Source of the DNA: Sediminibacterium sp.
GTDB lineage: Bacteria; Bacteroidota; Bacteroidia; Chitinophagales; Chitinophagaceae
Length of the DNA: 64,000 nucleotides
Assembly: GCA_030158665.1 (NCBI GenBank)
Contig: JAOASM010000007.1
Coordinates: forward strand, 124,001 to 188,000
Direction: 5' to 3'
Under the pieces are notes generated by a model. The model saw only the letters and a list, made by a program, of their open reading frames with translations. It did no database searches and had not been told where the DNA came from. Shown one piece after another: positions 35,530 to 43,758 of the stretch. The first letter of the stretch is position 1; the number at the start of each line of letters is the position of its first letter. A program made the translations under genes and the position numbers.

Positions 35530-37398
35530 TTACCTGCCCATGTATACCATTAGAATTTGTATATCGCTAGGATTCACCCCGCTGATTCTACTCGCTTGAC
35601 CAAGCGTGACCGGTCTTATCTTTTTAAATTTTTGCATCGCCTCAATAGAGAGTGCTGCAACCTTATCATAATCAAAGCTGTCTGGTATTACTTTATTTTC
35701 TAATGCAGACATGCGTTCCACGATTTCTTTTTCTTTCTCGATATATCTTTCATACTTCACTTGAATCTCTGCCTGCTCTAAATAATCAGGATTATTTCCT
35801 TGAAGCTTTTCATTTAATGAAACCGAGTGATCCATTATTTGTTGTAAACTAATATTAGGTCTTAATACCAGTTTGGCTGCTTTTTGTTTTTCGTTCATCG
35901 GCGCAGAATCAATCGTACCAAGGAATGCATTGATTTCATGTGGTTCAACCGAGTGCGTATTTAAGATGTTTTTAATCTCTGCAACATGGTTATTTTTATC
36001 TTGTACTTTGCGCATTCGTTCTATACTCGCTAAGCCTAAATTATAGGACAATTCAGTAAGTCTTAAGTCCGCATTGTCTTGACGCAATAAGGTTCTAAAT
36101 TCTGCTCTTGACGTAAACATACGATAGGGCTCATTGGTGCCTTTGCTAATTAGGTCGTCTATTAATACACCAATATAGGCATCGCTTCTTTGTAAAATAA
36201 AAGGCGCCTTTTCGTTGATTTTTAAATGTGCGTTCATGCCCGCCATCATGCCCTGACATGCAGCTTCTTCATAACCAGTTGTACCGTTAATTTGTCCGGC
36301 AAAATAAAGGTTATCAATCGCCTTGGTTTCTAAGGTATACTTTAGCTGAGTGGGTTGGAAAAAATCATATTCAATGGCATATCCAGGTCTAAACATTCTA
36401 GCTTTTTCAAACCCAGGAACCATACGAAGAGCTTCGTATTGAACCTCTTCTGGCAAGCTTGTACTAAATCCATTCACATATACTTCTACTGTATTCCAAC
36501 CTTCTGGCTCAACAAATAGTTGGTGTCTTTCTCTATCGGCGAATCGATTGATTTTATCTTCAATACTTGGACAGTATCTTGGACCCACACCCTCTATTCT
36601 ACCCTGGTACATTGGGCTTCTATCAAATCCGGTTTTTAAAATGTCGTGTACAATTGGATCGGTGTACGTAATCCAACAAGAGCGTTGATCTGCCGCTTTT
36701 ACCCTTGGGATATCCATATAACTAAAACCAACCACCTCTTCGTCTCCCTTCTGTTCTTCCATTTTGGAATAATCCAAACTTCTGCCGTCTACTCTTGGAG
36801 GGGTTCCTGTTTTTAACCTATCTGATTCTAATCCAAAAGAAACCAATTGTTCGGTGATTCCTGTCGCCGCCCTTTCTGCCACACGTCCTCCACCCAATTG
36901 TTTTTCACCAATATGCATGATCCCGTTTAAGAACGTGCCACTAGTGATGACCACCGCATCTGACAAAATCTCGTGGCCTAAACTTGTTTTAACACCACAA
37001 GCCTTTCCGTTTTTTATAATTAACTCGTTCACCGAGTCCTGGTAAAAATCTACATTAGGGGTAAGCTCCAACATCTCTCTCCACTTGCTAGCAAAAAGGT
37101 GTCGGTCGTTTTGAGCCCTTGGACTCCACATCGCCGGCCCCTTGCTTTTATTCAACATCCTAAATTGAATAGTACTTAGGTCAGACACTATTCCACTATA
37201 TCCACCCAGCGCATCTATCTCTCTCACAATTTGACCCTTGGCAATTCCGCCCATGGCAGGATTACAACTCATTTGAGCAATGGTCTGCATGTTCATTGTG
37301 ATCAATAGAACCTTGGACCCCATATTGGCCGCTGCCGCTGCTGCTTCAGATCCAGCATGGCCCGCGCCTACTACTATTACATTGTATTTTGGAAACAT
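35530..37398 (-). CDS. mnmG: tRNA uridine-5-carboxymethylaminomethyl modification enzyme
   Basis: FAD-dependent MnmG (GidA), 622 residues, which with MnmE makes the cmnm5 modification at the wobble uridine of several tRNAs. The FAD-binding motif is VVGAGHAGSEAAAAAANMG at the N-terminus. CNPAMGGIAKGQIVREIDALGG and GTFLNGIMHIGEKQLGGGR, with PRYCPSIEDKINRF further on, are family signatures. The C-terminal helical domain (EIQVKYERYIEKEKEIVERM; ISGVNPSDIQILMVYM) contacts MnmE and tRNA. The gene often lies next to the replication origin, and here its promoter region carries parS-like sites. Confidence 0.97.
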   Translation of the reverse strand: MFPKYNVIVVGAGHAGSEAAAAAANMGSKVLLITMNMQTIAQMSCNPAMGGIAKGQIVREIDALGGYSGIVSDLSTIQFRMLNKSKGPAMWSPRAQNDRHLFASKWREMLELTPNVDFYQDSVNELIIKNGKACGVKTSLGHEILSDAVVITSGTFLNGIMHIGEKQLGGGRVAERAATGITEQLVSFGLESDRLKTGTPPRVDGRSLDYSKMEEQKGDEEVVGFSYMDIPRVKAADQRSCWITYTDPIVHDILKTGFDRSPMYQGRIEGVGPRYCPSIEDKINRFADRERHQLFVEPEGWNTVEVYVNGFSTSLPEEVQYEALRMVPGFEKARMFRPGYAIEYDFFQPTQLKYTLETKAIDNLYFAGQINGTTGYEEAACQGMMAGMNAHLKINEKAPFILQRSDAYIGVLIDDLISKGTNEPYRMFTSRAEFRTLLRQDNADLRLTELSYNLGLASIERMRKVQDKNNHVAEIKNILNTHSVEPHEINAFLGTIDSAPMNEKQKAAKLVLRPNISLQQIMDHSVSLNEKLQGNNPDYLEQAEIQVKYERYIEKEKEIVERMSALENKVIPDSFDYDKVAALSIEAMQKFKKIRPVTLGQASRISGVNPSDIQILMVYMGR

Positions 37399-37405
37399 AA
37401 GGATG

Positions 37406-37413
37406 CAAAGATA
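37406..37413 (-). promoter_or_regulatory. Bacteroidota-type -7 element (TATCTTTG) for mnmG
   Basis: TATCTTTG on the minus strand, 7 nt before the mnmG ATG. The parS-containing palindrome begins 13 nt further upstream and would cover the -33 position. Confidence 0.45.
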
Positions 37414-37425
37414 AGTTGGTTTTTC

Positions 37426-37463
37426 TAAATAATTGACGTTCCACGTGGAACGTCAATTATTTA
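37426..37463. promoter_or_regulatory. parS-like site in a perfect 38-bp palindrome
   Basis: Bases 37426-37463 read the same on both strands, centred between 37444 and 37445. The core CGTTCCACGTGGAACG (37437-37452) differs from the ParB-binding consensus TGTTNCACGTGNAACA only at its two outer bases. It sits in the mnmG promoter region. Confidence 0.75.
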
Positions 37464-37485
37464 AATTGAATATCAAGCACTTCGT

Positions 37486-37501
37486 GCTTTCTCGTGGAAC
37501 A
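37486..37501. promoter_or_regulatory. Degenerate parS-like site
   Basis: GCTTTCTCGTGGAACA keeps one complete half-site (CGTGGAACA) and matches 13 of 16 positions of the parS consensus. A small hairpin AGCAC-TTC-GTGCT (37476-37488) overlaps it. Confidence 0.4.
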
Positions 37502-37576
37502 TCGTCAAACTTTTCCTCTTTTAATAAGCGTTAACTAACAACAGGCCTTAAAACAGAATATGCGCCTATTCCTAGA

Positions 37577-37604
37577 CTCTCAGCTCGCTTCGCTCGAATG
37601 TTCG
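37577..37604. repeat. Left arm of a perfect 28-bp inverted repeat
   Basis: This arm (starting CTCTCAGCTCGCTTCG, ending AATGTTCG) is exactly complementary to 37699-37726. Smaller inverted repeats nest around it: GAATATG..CTATTCC before and GGAATAGC..CATATTC after. It lies between two parS sites in the mnmG-ybeY gap, which holds no credible gene. Confidence 0.9.
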
Positions 37605-37698
37605 TTACGGAATAGCACATATTCTCGTTATCTAAATGAATTAATTTGTTAAGTATAAAGAGCGACTTAAATAGTTGGAAAACAATACAAATATTCGC

Positions 37699-37726
37699 CG
37701 AACATTCGAGCGAAGCGAGCTGAGAG
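37699..37726. repeat. Right arm of the perfect 28-bp inverted repeat
   Basis: Exact reverse complement of 37577-37604, with a 94-nt spacer. The arms could form a long hairpin in single-stranded DNA or RNA, or mark a small palindromic insertion. Confidence 0.9.
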
Positions 37727-37770
37727 GAGAATATTTCGGTATTTTTTCTAACTATATTGGTTGGATTGAA

Positions 37771-37786
37771 TGTTCCACGTGGAACA
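37771..37786. promoter_or_regulatory. parS site (exact consensus)
   Basis: TGTTCCACGTGGAACA matches the bacterial parS consensus TGTTNCACGTGNAACA at every defined position and is a perfect palindrome. It lies 19 nt past the ybeY stop. ParB should bind here for chromosome segregation. parA and parB are not in the window. Confidence 0.85.
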
Positions 37787-37804
37787 TTCCTATAGTAGAA
37801 AACA

Positions 37805-38236
37805 CTAGGCAATTGTTTTCAAATACGCTTTAAGCCATTTATCCTCCATTGATCGCATGAGCTTTGCGTCTGCGGGTTTTTTGTCCTTATAGCCACAAAA
37901 GTGTAAAGCGCCGTGAAAAATAACCCTTAAGAGTTCGTGTACATATTTGTTTCCGTGTGTTTTTGCATTCTCCTTCACCCGATCAACGCTTATATATATG
38001 TCTCCAATTAAAACACCCTTCTCTTCTGAAAGGTCAAAGCTGATGATATCTGTATAATAATCGTGGTTAAGAAACTGCTTATTGATATTTAAAAGGTAGT
38101 CGTCTGAACAAAATACATATTGCAGCGCCTCAATAGCAATACCCTCCTTGCGAAGTTGTTTTTCTATAAAAGACTTTAGTAGTATGCGATTGGCCAGGCT
38201 GGTGCCCTTATCCGCCTTGTTAAAAAATATTGTCAT
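37805..38236 (-). CDS. ybeY: Endoribonuclease YbeY (rRNA maturation)
   Basis: A 143-residue metal-dependent RNase needed for 16S rRNA 3'-end processing and ribosome quality control. The active site is HELLRVIFHGALHFCGYKDK: the HGxLHxxGY core is intact, but the third histidine of the usual GYDH is replaced by Lys-Asp, as in many Bacteroidota homologues. The start is ATG at 38236 (MTIFFNKAD); a second ATG two codons earlier (38242) is possible. It faces away from feoA. The parS-rich gap follows its stop. Confidence 0.92.
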   Translation of the reverse strand: MTIFFNKADKGTSLANRILLKSFIEKQLRKEGIAIEALQYVFCSDDYLLNINKQFLNHDYYTDIISFDLSEEKGVLIGDIYISVDRVKENAKTHGNKYVHELLRVIFHGALHFCGYKDKKPADAKLMRSMEDKWLKAYLKTIA

Positions 38237-38318
38237 ACACATAAATCATTGAAGATGATTATATTGATAACGAAATTTAATGCTCCATATTTCGTAAGAA
38301 CTTAAATATAAACTACGG

Positions 38319-38326
38319 TATCTTTG
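38319..38326 (+). promoter_or_regulatory. Bacteroidota-type -7 element (TATCTTTG) for feoA-nadD
   Basis: TATCTTTG, 9 nt before the ATG at 38336. No convincing -33 at standard spacing. Confidence 0.45.
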
Positions 38327-38335
38327 TGGTCTATT

Positions 38336-38569
38336 ATGAAGAAATTATCAGATTTAAAAATTGGGGAGACGGGCGTCATTCATTCATTTGAAAACGATGA
38401 GATATTTTTGAAATTAATGGAAATGGGTTGTATCCCAGGCGAATCCATCAGAGTTGAACAAATTGCGCCACTAGGAGATCCAATTTCAATCTCTGTAGCG
38501 GGTTATCAATTAAGTTTAAGAAACGACGAAGCAGAAAGTATCATTATTACTCAAGAATTATCTAATTAA
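38336..38569 (+). CDS. feoA: FeoA-family protein
   Basis: A 77-residue SH3-like protein of the FeoA family, whose members regulate the ferrous iron transporter FeoB. Family pattern: LSDLKIGETGVIHSFE, LKLMEMGCIPGESIRVEQIAPLGDPISISVAGYQLSLRNDEA. The ATG at 38336 follows the promoter-like motif; the earlier start at 38324 lies inside that motif. No feoB is adjacent; nadD follows 20 nt downstream, an unusual partner, so either feoB lies elsewhere or this protein serves another role. Confidence 0.87.
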   Translation: MKKLSDLKIGETGVIHSFENDEIFLKLMEMGCIPGESIRVEQIAPLGDPISISVAGYQLSLRNDEAESIIITQELSN

Positions 38570-38589
38570 TTGATTATCAATACATTGAG

Positions 38590-39198
38590 ATGAAAATTGG
38601 TCTATTTTTTGGTTCATTTAATCCAATACACCACGGACACCTGATGGTGGCGAGCTACATCGCAAATCATACAGCATTGCAACAAATTTGGTTAGTGGTT
38701 TCTCCTCAAAATCCTCATAAAACACAGGCAAGTTTATTAAACGAATATGATCGATTGCATTTAGCTCAATTAGCAATTGAAGATGATGATCAAATTAAGG
38801 TATCAGACATTGAGTTTAAACTTCCCAAACCTTCTTACACAATAGATACCCTCACCTATATACAAGAGCAGTTTCCACAACACGAATTTTCTGTAATCAT
38901 GGGTGGAGATAGTTTTCAAAATTTACCTAAATGGAAAAACTTTGAAATGCTTATTAAAAACTATCAATTCGTTGTTTATAGAAGACCGGGCTTTGAAATT
39001 TCAGAAATGCATGGCGCGCGTGTTCAATATTTAGAAGCGCCAATGTTAGAATTATCTGCAACGCTGATTCGAAATAATTGTAAAGATGGAATTACAATAC
39101 GCTATTTAGTTCCAGAAAAAGTAAGAGAAGAAATAGAAAGAAATAATTATTTTAAGGAAGAGATCGTGAAAACGAGCAGTGGTAAAAAATCTATTTAA
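38590..39198 (+). CDS. nadD: Nicotinate-nucleotide adenylyltransferase
   Basis: Forms deamido-NAD from nicotinate mononucleotide and ATP in NAD synthesis. The nucleotidyltransferase signature GLFFGSFNPIHHGHLMVA (with the GxFxPxHxGH motif) is at the N-terminus. SYTIDTLTYIQEQFP and VIMGGDSFQNLPKWKNFEML are family-specific, and LSATLIRNNCKDG is the ISxTxIR-type motif. At 202 residues the length is normal. It shares a transcript with feoA and converges on the DUF2480 gene. Confidence 0.95.
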   Translation: MKIGLFFGSFNPIHHGHLMVASYIANHTALQQIWLVVSPQNPHKTQASLLNEYDRLHLAQLAIEDDDQIKVSDIEFKLPKPSYTIDTLTYIQEQFPQHEFSVIMGGDSFQNLPKWKNFEMLIKNYQFVVYRRPGFEISEMHGARVQYLEAPMLELSATLIRNNCKDGITIRYLVPEKVREEIERNNYFKEEIVKTSSGKKSI

Positions 39199-39222
39199 AA
39201 CCTTATATAAAAATATCCCAAA

Positions 39223-39729
39223 TTACTTTTTCTTAAAAACTGGTACAGTAGAGCAGGGCTCTCCATACATAATACTTTTAACAACTGGACGAAGTTTTTG
39301 CGTAATCGCAATAAATGCAGACTCTCCAATCGGTGTATCACCACAACCTTTTACGACAACTCGTTGATCATTAAAAGAAGAAGGATCAATTTTTTGAATT
39401 TCTTCTAATAATACCAATTCTCTTGTTTTGTTTTCATCCCCAAAATAAACCGACTTTGCAAAAGGCGATAGATTTGAAACGATAAGCATATTGGCCCACA
39501 TTGGAATAATCGCATCTGCACTACAATAAATTCCAACAATTTTATCTTGATATTGTGTCCAATCAATCGTGGCTAAACTTGCACGGAAATCTTTTTCTTT
39601 AAGAATAAGCTCCATGAATAAATAGGGTTTGATATCAAAAATAACAATCTCGTTATTGGGGATATATTGAGCAAGGTCTAAACTAATTAAACCACTCTCT
39701 GCCACTTTATTGATGAAGGTTTCAGACAT
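39223..39729 (-). CDS. DUF2480 family protein
   Basis: A 168-residue soluble protein of a family found mainly in Bacteroidota. Conserved segments: VAESGLISLDLAQYIPNNEIVIFDIKP, LILKEKDFRASLATIDWTQYQ, YCSADAIIPMWANMLIV and VVVKGCGDTPIGESAF. Several conserved Cys and Asp residues could bind metal, but the function is unknown. It sits between nadD (convergent) and the PpiD-like gene, with the terminator of the latter in between. Confidence 0.87.
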   Translation of the reverse strand: MSETFINKVAESGLISLDLAQYIPNNEIVIFDIKPYLFMELILKEKDFRASLATIDWTQYQDKIVGIYCSADAIIPMWANMLIVSNLSPFAKSVYFGDENKTRELVLLEEIQKIDPSSFNDQRVVVKGCGDTPIGESAFIAITQKLRPVVKSIMYGEPCSTVPVFKKK

Positions 39730-39787
39730 ATTGTAAAATTAGATTCTTTTTTAGAATTCTCCTCCATTTAGAGTTTCGAAAAGCGAA

Positions 39788-39817
39788 TAAAAAAACCCCC
39801 GATAAATCGAGGGTTTT
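39788..39817 (-). terminator. Intrinsic terminator of the PpiD-like gene
   Basis: AAAACCC-C-CGAT pairs with ATCG-A-GGGTTTT (one mismatch, AA loop); on the minus strand it runs into seven T. It lies 19 nt after the stop at 39836. Confidence 0.8.
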
Positions 39818-39835
39818 AAATTTTTATTAAAAGGA

Positions 39836-41914
39836 CTAATAGATTTTCATTCTATTATCTACAATTTTTGCCACTTTCTTTAAGCCTATATTTGTTCTAT
39901 AAACTACAGATCTAGTTCTATTTAGTAATTCAGCTTCAAAACCAACAAGATCTTGAGAAGCAGCTTTAGCTCCCTGAGATTTAACACTAATTACAAACAC
40001 ACCAGCATTACCAGCAATTGGAGCACTAGGCTTATTTAATAAAGATTTATTAAAAGCAGCTCCCACTAATTTTGGTTCGTTACCAATACCAGGAATCATT
40101 GAATAGTTGAAATTAATACTATCAGCAGGTTGAACAATTGTTTTTGCGCTAGCAGCAATTTCTTCTATTGTATTACCCTTGAAATTTTGTTTAATTTGAA
40201 TCGCTTTCTTTTGATCTCTTAATATTCCTTCAATTTGAGGTTTCACAGATGCAACAGAAGCTAATCCTACTTTATCTTCACCGGTAATAATTGCTACAAA
40301 ATAACTATCACCAACCTCAATAGGCTCAGAGATAGCATTGATATCTTTTTCATAAATCCAACGTACTAAAGTTCTAGATTCTCCAATACCTGGAATTTCA
40401 TAATCCATTGACTTTATTCCTGTAGCAGGGAAAGCTTGTTTGTTTAATTTTACAGCTTGTTCGTTGAAAGATTTTACATCCTTGCTTGCGCTTGCAAAAG
40501 CAGCGGCAGCTGCAGATGCAACACCAATTGTCTCACTGCTTGGTAAAATTGCTTTTGATAAATAGGCAATTTTGTATGCAGGACTTCTTGGTGTTTGTTT
40601 TAAAACTTCGATATAGTGATAACCAAAATCAGTTTTTACAACTCCTTTTGCACCAACACTATTATCAAAAGAAAAATCATTGAAAGGACCAACCATTTGT
40701 GCTTGAGCAAACATTTCATATTTTCCACCATTTGCTTTACTACCAGCATCATCTGAATACTTTTGTACCATCTCATCAAAACTTACACCACCTGCAATTG
40801 CAGATTTGATACTATCAATTAATTTCTTAGCGGTACTATCATCACGTACAATTTGTCCGTTCTGTCCTGCAGTTGCTACTAGGATATGTCTAACACTTGC
40901 GCTATCTGGCCATTGTTTAACACCAAGCACTTTAGCGATTGTATAATTTTTTCCATCTACATAAGGACCGTATACATTTCCAACACCAGCTGCAATGATT
41001 GCTTCTTTGTTTGGAACTTGTAAAGACTTACTACTGATATAACTGTTATAAAAAGGTAAATCCGAACCCGCTTTATTTAAAAATACAGCAGCGTCAGGTG
41101 CGGCTTGAAATTCAGCCTTTAAAGCAGTAATACTATTTAGAACTGCTGTAGAATCAGCAGAAGTAGGAGCGGCAGAAAATCCAACATAACTAATGCTTTT
41201 AGATGCTTCTTCTACTTGATAAGCAGCTGCATTCTCTTTAATATACGCAGCAACTTCATCGTCAGTTACCTTAATGGTACTATCAGAAATACTAGCGTAT
41301 GGAATACCAACAATATTAATGTTTGCAATACTATTAGATTCAGCATATTGTTTTTGAACCATCCAAGAAGGAACTTGAACACCCTTCACCACTAAAGCTT
41401 GATATTTATTTCTCAATCTATTTTCAATAGAAGGTTCGATATACATCTTTTCTATCTGATTGATTTGGTCTTGGTTTTTACTTTTTTTAACCTGTGCAAT
41501 TGCTTGCTTAGCATCGTTCACTTTAAACTCACCAGTATTTGGATCTGTAAATTCTTGTTTAAAAGGAGATTCGGTTCCAAATAAAACATCAGAAATTTCT
41601 TTTGTACCTACAGTAATTCCTAATTTTTTTTCTTCTGTAGCATATAAAACACGATCAACTTCTTGATTCCATAAGAAACCAATAATTTGTTCACGCTTGA
41701 TACCCTGGGATGCATAATTTTGAACCTGCATCTCTAATTTTTCTTCAAAGTCTGTTTTATTAATACTTACTCCGTTCACTTTTCCAAGATCAGTAATAGT
41801 AGTATTACCTTGTTTACCGATTCCATCTTGTAATACAAAAGCAATCAATGCGATTACAATAATTGTAAAGATGATCCAAGCACCTTTTTCACGAATGTTC
41901 TGAATAATAGACAT
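39836..41914 (-). CDS. PpiD-like periplasmic peptidyl-prolyl isomerase/chaperone
   Basis: A 692-residue inner-membrane-anchored folding factor facing the periplasm. One N-terminal helix (WIIFTIIVIALIAFVLQ) anchors it. A SurA-like N-terminal chaperone domain follows (VNGVSINKTDFEEKLEMQVQNY). A parvulin domain near residues 345-440 is clear: ASVRHILVATAG, VSFDEMVQKYSDDAGSKANGGKYEMF and VKTDFGYHYIEVLKQ. The layout matches PpiD. It is transcribed away from the large AT-rich gap before recA. Confidence 0.9.
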   Translation of the reverse strand: MSIIQNIREKGAWIIFTIIVIALIAFVLQDGIGKQGNTTITDLGKVNGVSINKTDFEEKLEMQVQNYASQGIKREQIIGFLWNQEVDRVLYATEEKKLGITVGTKEISDVLFGTESPFKQEFTDPNTGEFKVNDAKQAIAQVKKSKNQDQINQIEKMYIEPSIENRLRNKYQALVVKGVQVPSWMVQKQYAESNSIANINIVGIPYASISDSTIKVTDDEVAAYIKENAAAYQVEEASKSISYVGFSAAPTSADSTAVLNSITALKAEFQAAPDAAVFLNKAGSDLPFYNSYISSKSLQVPNKEAIIAAGVGNVYGPYVDGKNYTIAKVLGVKQWPDSASVRHILVATAGQNGQIVRDDSTAKKLIDSIKSAIAGGVSFDEMVQKYSDDAGSKANGGKYEMFAQAQMVGPFNDFSFDNSVGAKGVVKTDFGYHYIEVLKQTPRSPAYKIAYLSKAILPSSETIGVASAAAAAFASASKDVKSFNEQAVKLNKQAFPATGIKSMDYEIPGIGESRTLVRWIYEKDINAISEPIEVGDSYFVAIITGEDKVGLASVASVKPQIEGILRDQKKAIQIKQNFKGNTIEEIAASAKTIVQPADSINFNYSMIPGIGNEPKLVGAAFNKSLLNKPSAPIAGNAGVFVISVKSQGAKAASQDLVGFEAELLNRTRSVVYRTNIGLKKVAKIVDNRMKIY

Positions 41915-42667
41915 ATGTATCTTATAATTATATAGGCAGCAAATTTAGTATATTATATGAACCAATTACGTTTGAATTCGTAATAAAATACACAATGGGT
42001 AGGTGGATAATTAAAAAAACAGTGGATAAACCCAATTTTTGATAGAATAAGTGGGTATAAAAATGGAATAAGCAGATTTGGAAAATTAAATAAGTAGATT
42101 TTAGAGAAAACTATAGTCAACTTATACCCGTTAATTAACAGTGTATAACCTGTGTCTATCTAAAAAATGAAGACTAATACAGATAATAAATAAAATGAAT
42201 ACATAATTATAAACTCAATCCTGGATGAACTTTACATAAAAGGGAATGTTAAGTATAGAATGAATTTAATAAAAGATGAAAAGTGTATAACTAAGATATT
42301 AAGATATTAACAGCCGTAATAGTATTAGTTTATTTATATAAATGTATTATAAAAGAATACTACGGTAGTAATGCACATTTACTTTTTGATTGATTATTTT
42401 AAAATGAACTACTTTTATTCCATGCTATTAAACACCTATTTAAACGAAAAGGTAAATACTCGAAAAAGATAAATCAATAAATACTAAATTTATTACTAAA
42501 GTAAAAAATATTATAAATTATTAAAAATCAATGTTTTATATAAAATTTAAAGTGAAGTAAAATAAATAACTAATCTAATTAGTAAAAAAATACTAAATAA
42601 TTTAGTTTATTAACAATTTATCCCTATCTTCACATTCTATTTAAACGAAAACATAAAACGACAAGCT
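41915..42667. other. Large AT-rich non-coding region with DnaA-box-like sites (candidate oriC)
   Basis: No credible gene in 753 bp, the longest gap in the window. DnaA-box-like sequences (consensus TGTGGATAA): GGTGGATAA at 42002-42010 and AGTGGATAA at 42021-42029 (one mismatch each), TGGGTATAA at 42052-42060, and AGTGTATAA at 42140-42148 and 42282-42290 (two mismatches each). The last 200 bp before recA is almost pure A/T and could be an unwinding element. Leftward genes dominate on its left and rightward genes on its right. It must also hold the promoters of recA and the PpiD-like gene. Origin status is inferred. Confidence 0.5.
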
Positions 42668-43681
42668 ATGAGTAACGCAGAAAAATTAAAAGCCCTTAAG
42701 TTGACCATTGATAAGATCGACAAGGATTACGGTAAAGGAAGTGTGATGATGATGAATGAGCGCAGTCAAGAGCCTCAAGAGGTCATTTCAACTGGTTCAA
42801 TCGGTTTAGATACTGCGTTAGGAATAGGTGGTTTACCAAAGGGAAGAATAATAGAAATATATGGACCTGAATCTTCAGGTAAAACAACTGTTGCAATTCA
42901 TGTGATTGCAGAAGCACAGAAAAAAGGTGGTATGTGTGCTATTATTGATGCTGAACACGCTTTTGATAGTGCTTATGCAAAGCGTTTAGGTGTTGATGTG
43001 GATAACCTTTTGGTTTCTCAACCGGATTACGGTGAACAGGCTTTAGAAATAGCTGATCGATTGATCTTATCTGGTGCGATTGATGTGGTTGTAATTGATT
43101 CTGTAGCTGCCTTAGTTCCAAAAAGTGAATTAGAAGGCGAAATGGGAGATTCTAAGATGGGATTACATGCAAGATTAATGTCTCAAGCATTGAGAAAATT
43201 AACGGCAACAATCAATAAAACAGGTACGGTTTGTATTTTTATCAATCAATTACGTGAAAAGATTGGTGTTATGTTTGGAAACCCAGAGACAACAACGGGT
43301 GGAAATGCATTGAAATTTTATGCATCTGTACGTTTAGATATAAGAAGAATGGCTCAAATTAAAGATGGTGACGAAGCTATTGGAAATAGAGTGAAAGTAA
43401 AAGTGGTTAAAAATAAGGTTGCACCTCCATTTAGAGCTGCAGAATTTGAAATTATTTTCGGAGAGGGAATTAGTAAAATTGGAGAAATCATAGACATGGG
43501 TGTTGAATTAGAAATAATTAATAAAAGCGGTAGCTGGTTTAGTTATGAAGGAAATAAGCTAGGACAAGGTCGTGATTCTGTTAAAACAATTCTTCATGAT
43601 AATCCAGAAATGGCGAATGAAATAGAAGCAAAAATTAGAGCTAAAATAGCAGCAAAAGTAGAAGCAGCTGCAGCACAATAA
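42668..43681 (+). CDS. recA: Recombinase RecA
   Basis: Homologous recombination and SOS coprotease, 337 residues. Walker A is GPESSGKTT; the loops and signatures follow as [39 protein letters not shown] and [31 protein letters not shown]. The C-terminal domain ends in an Ala/Glu/Lys tail. No clear SOS box is visible upstream, but the upstream region is very AT-rich and hard to read. A terminator follows at 43720. recX lies about 15 kb away rather than adjacent. Confidence 0.98.
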   Translation: MSNAEKLKALKLTIDKIDKDYGKGSVMMMNERSQEPQEVISTGSIGLDTALGIGGLPKGRIIEIYGPESSGKTTVAIHVIAEAQKKGGMCAIIDAEHAFDSAYAKRLGVDVDNLLVSQPDYGEQALEIADRLILSGAIDVVVIDSVAALVPKSELEGEMGDSKMGLHARLMSQALRKLTATINKTGTVCIFINQLREKIGVMFGNPETTTGGNALKFYASVRLDIRRMAQIKDGDEAIGNRVKVKVVKNKVAPPFRAAEFEIIFGEGISKIGEIIDMGVELEIINKSGSWFSYEGNKLGQGRDSVKTILHDNPEMANEIEAKIRAKIAAKVEAAAAQ

Positions 43682-43719
43682 TATCATTCAACGTGTTTTT
43701 TTAAGGTTAGTAGGTAGTG

Positions 43720-43747
43720 ACCGCATCATTTGTGATGCGGTTTTTTT
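43720..43747 (+). terminator. Intrinsic terminator of recA
   Basis: ACCGCATCA (43720-43728) and TGATGCGGT (43733-43741) pair perfectly around TTTG, followed by a run of seven T. It overlaps the 5' end of the longest reading of the following acyltransferase frame. Confidence 0.88.
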
Positions 43748-43758
43748 ATATTTATACC

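Noticed and set aside
37531..37812. Open frame of 93 codons on the minus strand in the parS region
   Set aside because: It is built from the 28-bp inverted repeat and a parS site, overlaps ybeY and has no protein-like composition. Non-coding DNA is the better reading.
41399..41666. Small + strand frames inside the PpiD-like gene
   Set aside because: They lie antisense to a long, well-supported coding region and have shadow-type composition.
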